Source: Plazaster borealis | Lineage: Eukaryota; Echinodermata; Asteroidea; Forcipulatida; Labidiasteridae | DNA: 64,000 bases | Assembly (NCBI GenBank): GCA_021014325.1 | Contig: CM037459.1 | Location: forward strand, 18,192,501-18,256,500 | Direction of reading: 5' to 3' | In this document: positions 63,862 through 64,000 of the stretch, one piece after another | Layout of the letters: each line of letters starts with the position of its first letter | Numbering within the stretch: the stretch's first letter is position 1 | Notes under the pieces: model-generated | The model's input: the letters and a program-made list of their open reading frames with translations, nothing else | Databases searched by the model: none | What the model was told of the DNA's origin: nothing | Translations under genes and position numbers: made by a program

Positions 63862-64000
63862 TTTTAAAGGCATCATACATTGTACATGTTTGGTAATTGT
63901 CAAAGACCAGTGTTCTCAATTGGTGTATCCCAACATACGCATAAAATAACAAGCCTGTGAAAATTTGGGCTCAATTGGTCATCGAAGTTGCAAGAAAATG
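63862..64000 (-). repeat. Dispersed repeat, cut by the window edge
   Basis: Reverse complement of the right end of 54152-54523, sharing CAGGCTTGTTATTTT, TTGGTGTATCCCAACATA-like sequence and CATTTTCTTGCAACTTCGATG (less one base). It begins near TTTTAAAGG, 250 bp after the FEM1B stop codon, so it may lie in the 3' untranslated region. Confidence 0.7.

Overview
This window is eukaryotic. Coding sequence is interrupted by GT-AG introns, the background is AT-rich, and transposon-derived sequence is abundant. The gene content (SLC30A5/ZnT5 and FEM1B), tRNA-derived SINEs, a BEL/Pao retrotransposon, and MITE and foldback families I associate with marine invertebrates suggest an invertebrate deuterostome. 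I lean towards an echinoderm, but that assignment is an inference.

Layout. About 0.4-3.5 kb holds a TATA-type promoter candidate and the first of three local copies of a duplicated unit carrying a small two-membrane-segment ORF. A 130-bp tandem repeat follows (3.6-4.5 kb), then AT-rich sequence, a row of six hairpins (7.2-7.5 kb) and a MITE (7.8-8.6 kb). From 10.3 to 14.6 kb there is a cluster of foldback-type elements made of NotI-site palindromes and G-rich minisatellite. From 17.4 to 28.4 kb are further copies of the duplicated unit. The third copy is split by a 7.08-kb BEL/Pao retrotransposon with 601-bp LTRs that differ at only two positions and a 5-bp target duplication (CCCGA). 28.4-34 kb is a graveyard of short TIR elements.

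The right half holds two conserved genes on the + strand. SLC30A5 (zinc transporter ZnT5) could be fully reconstructed: 16 coding exons from 36045 to 55585, all phases compatible, 762 codons, with a poly(A) signal at 57986. Its introns carry SINEs, a tRNA-like sequence and inverted repeats. A 3.08-kb foldback element (58210-61289) with a 6-bp target duplication (CATTGG) separates it from a single-exon FEM1B-like gene (61667-63613), the substrate receptor of a CUL2 ubiquitin ligase.

The two conserved genes have no obvious joint function. The less ordinary material is the duplicated small-membrane-protein family, whose flanks are conserved while its ORFs diverge, and the foldback elements, which share one design: terminal repeats starting TACGGA plus arrays of perfect short palindromes.
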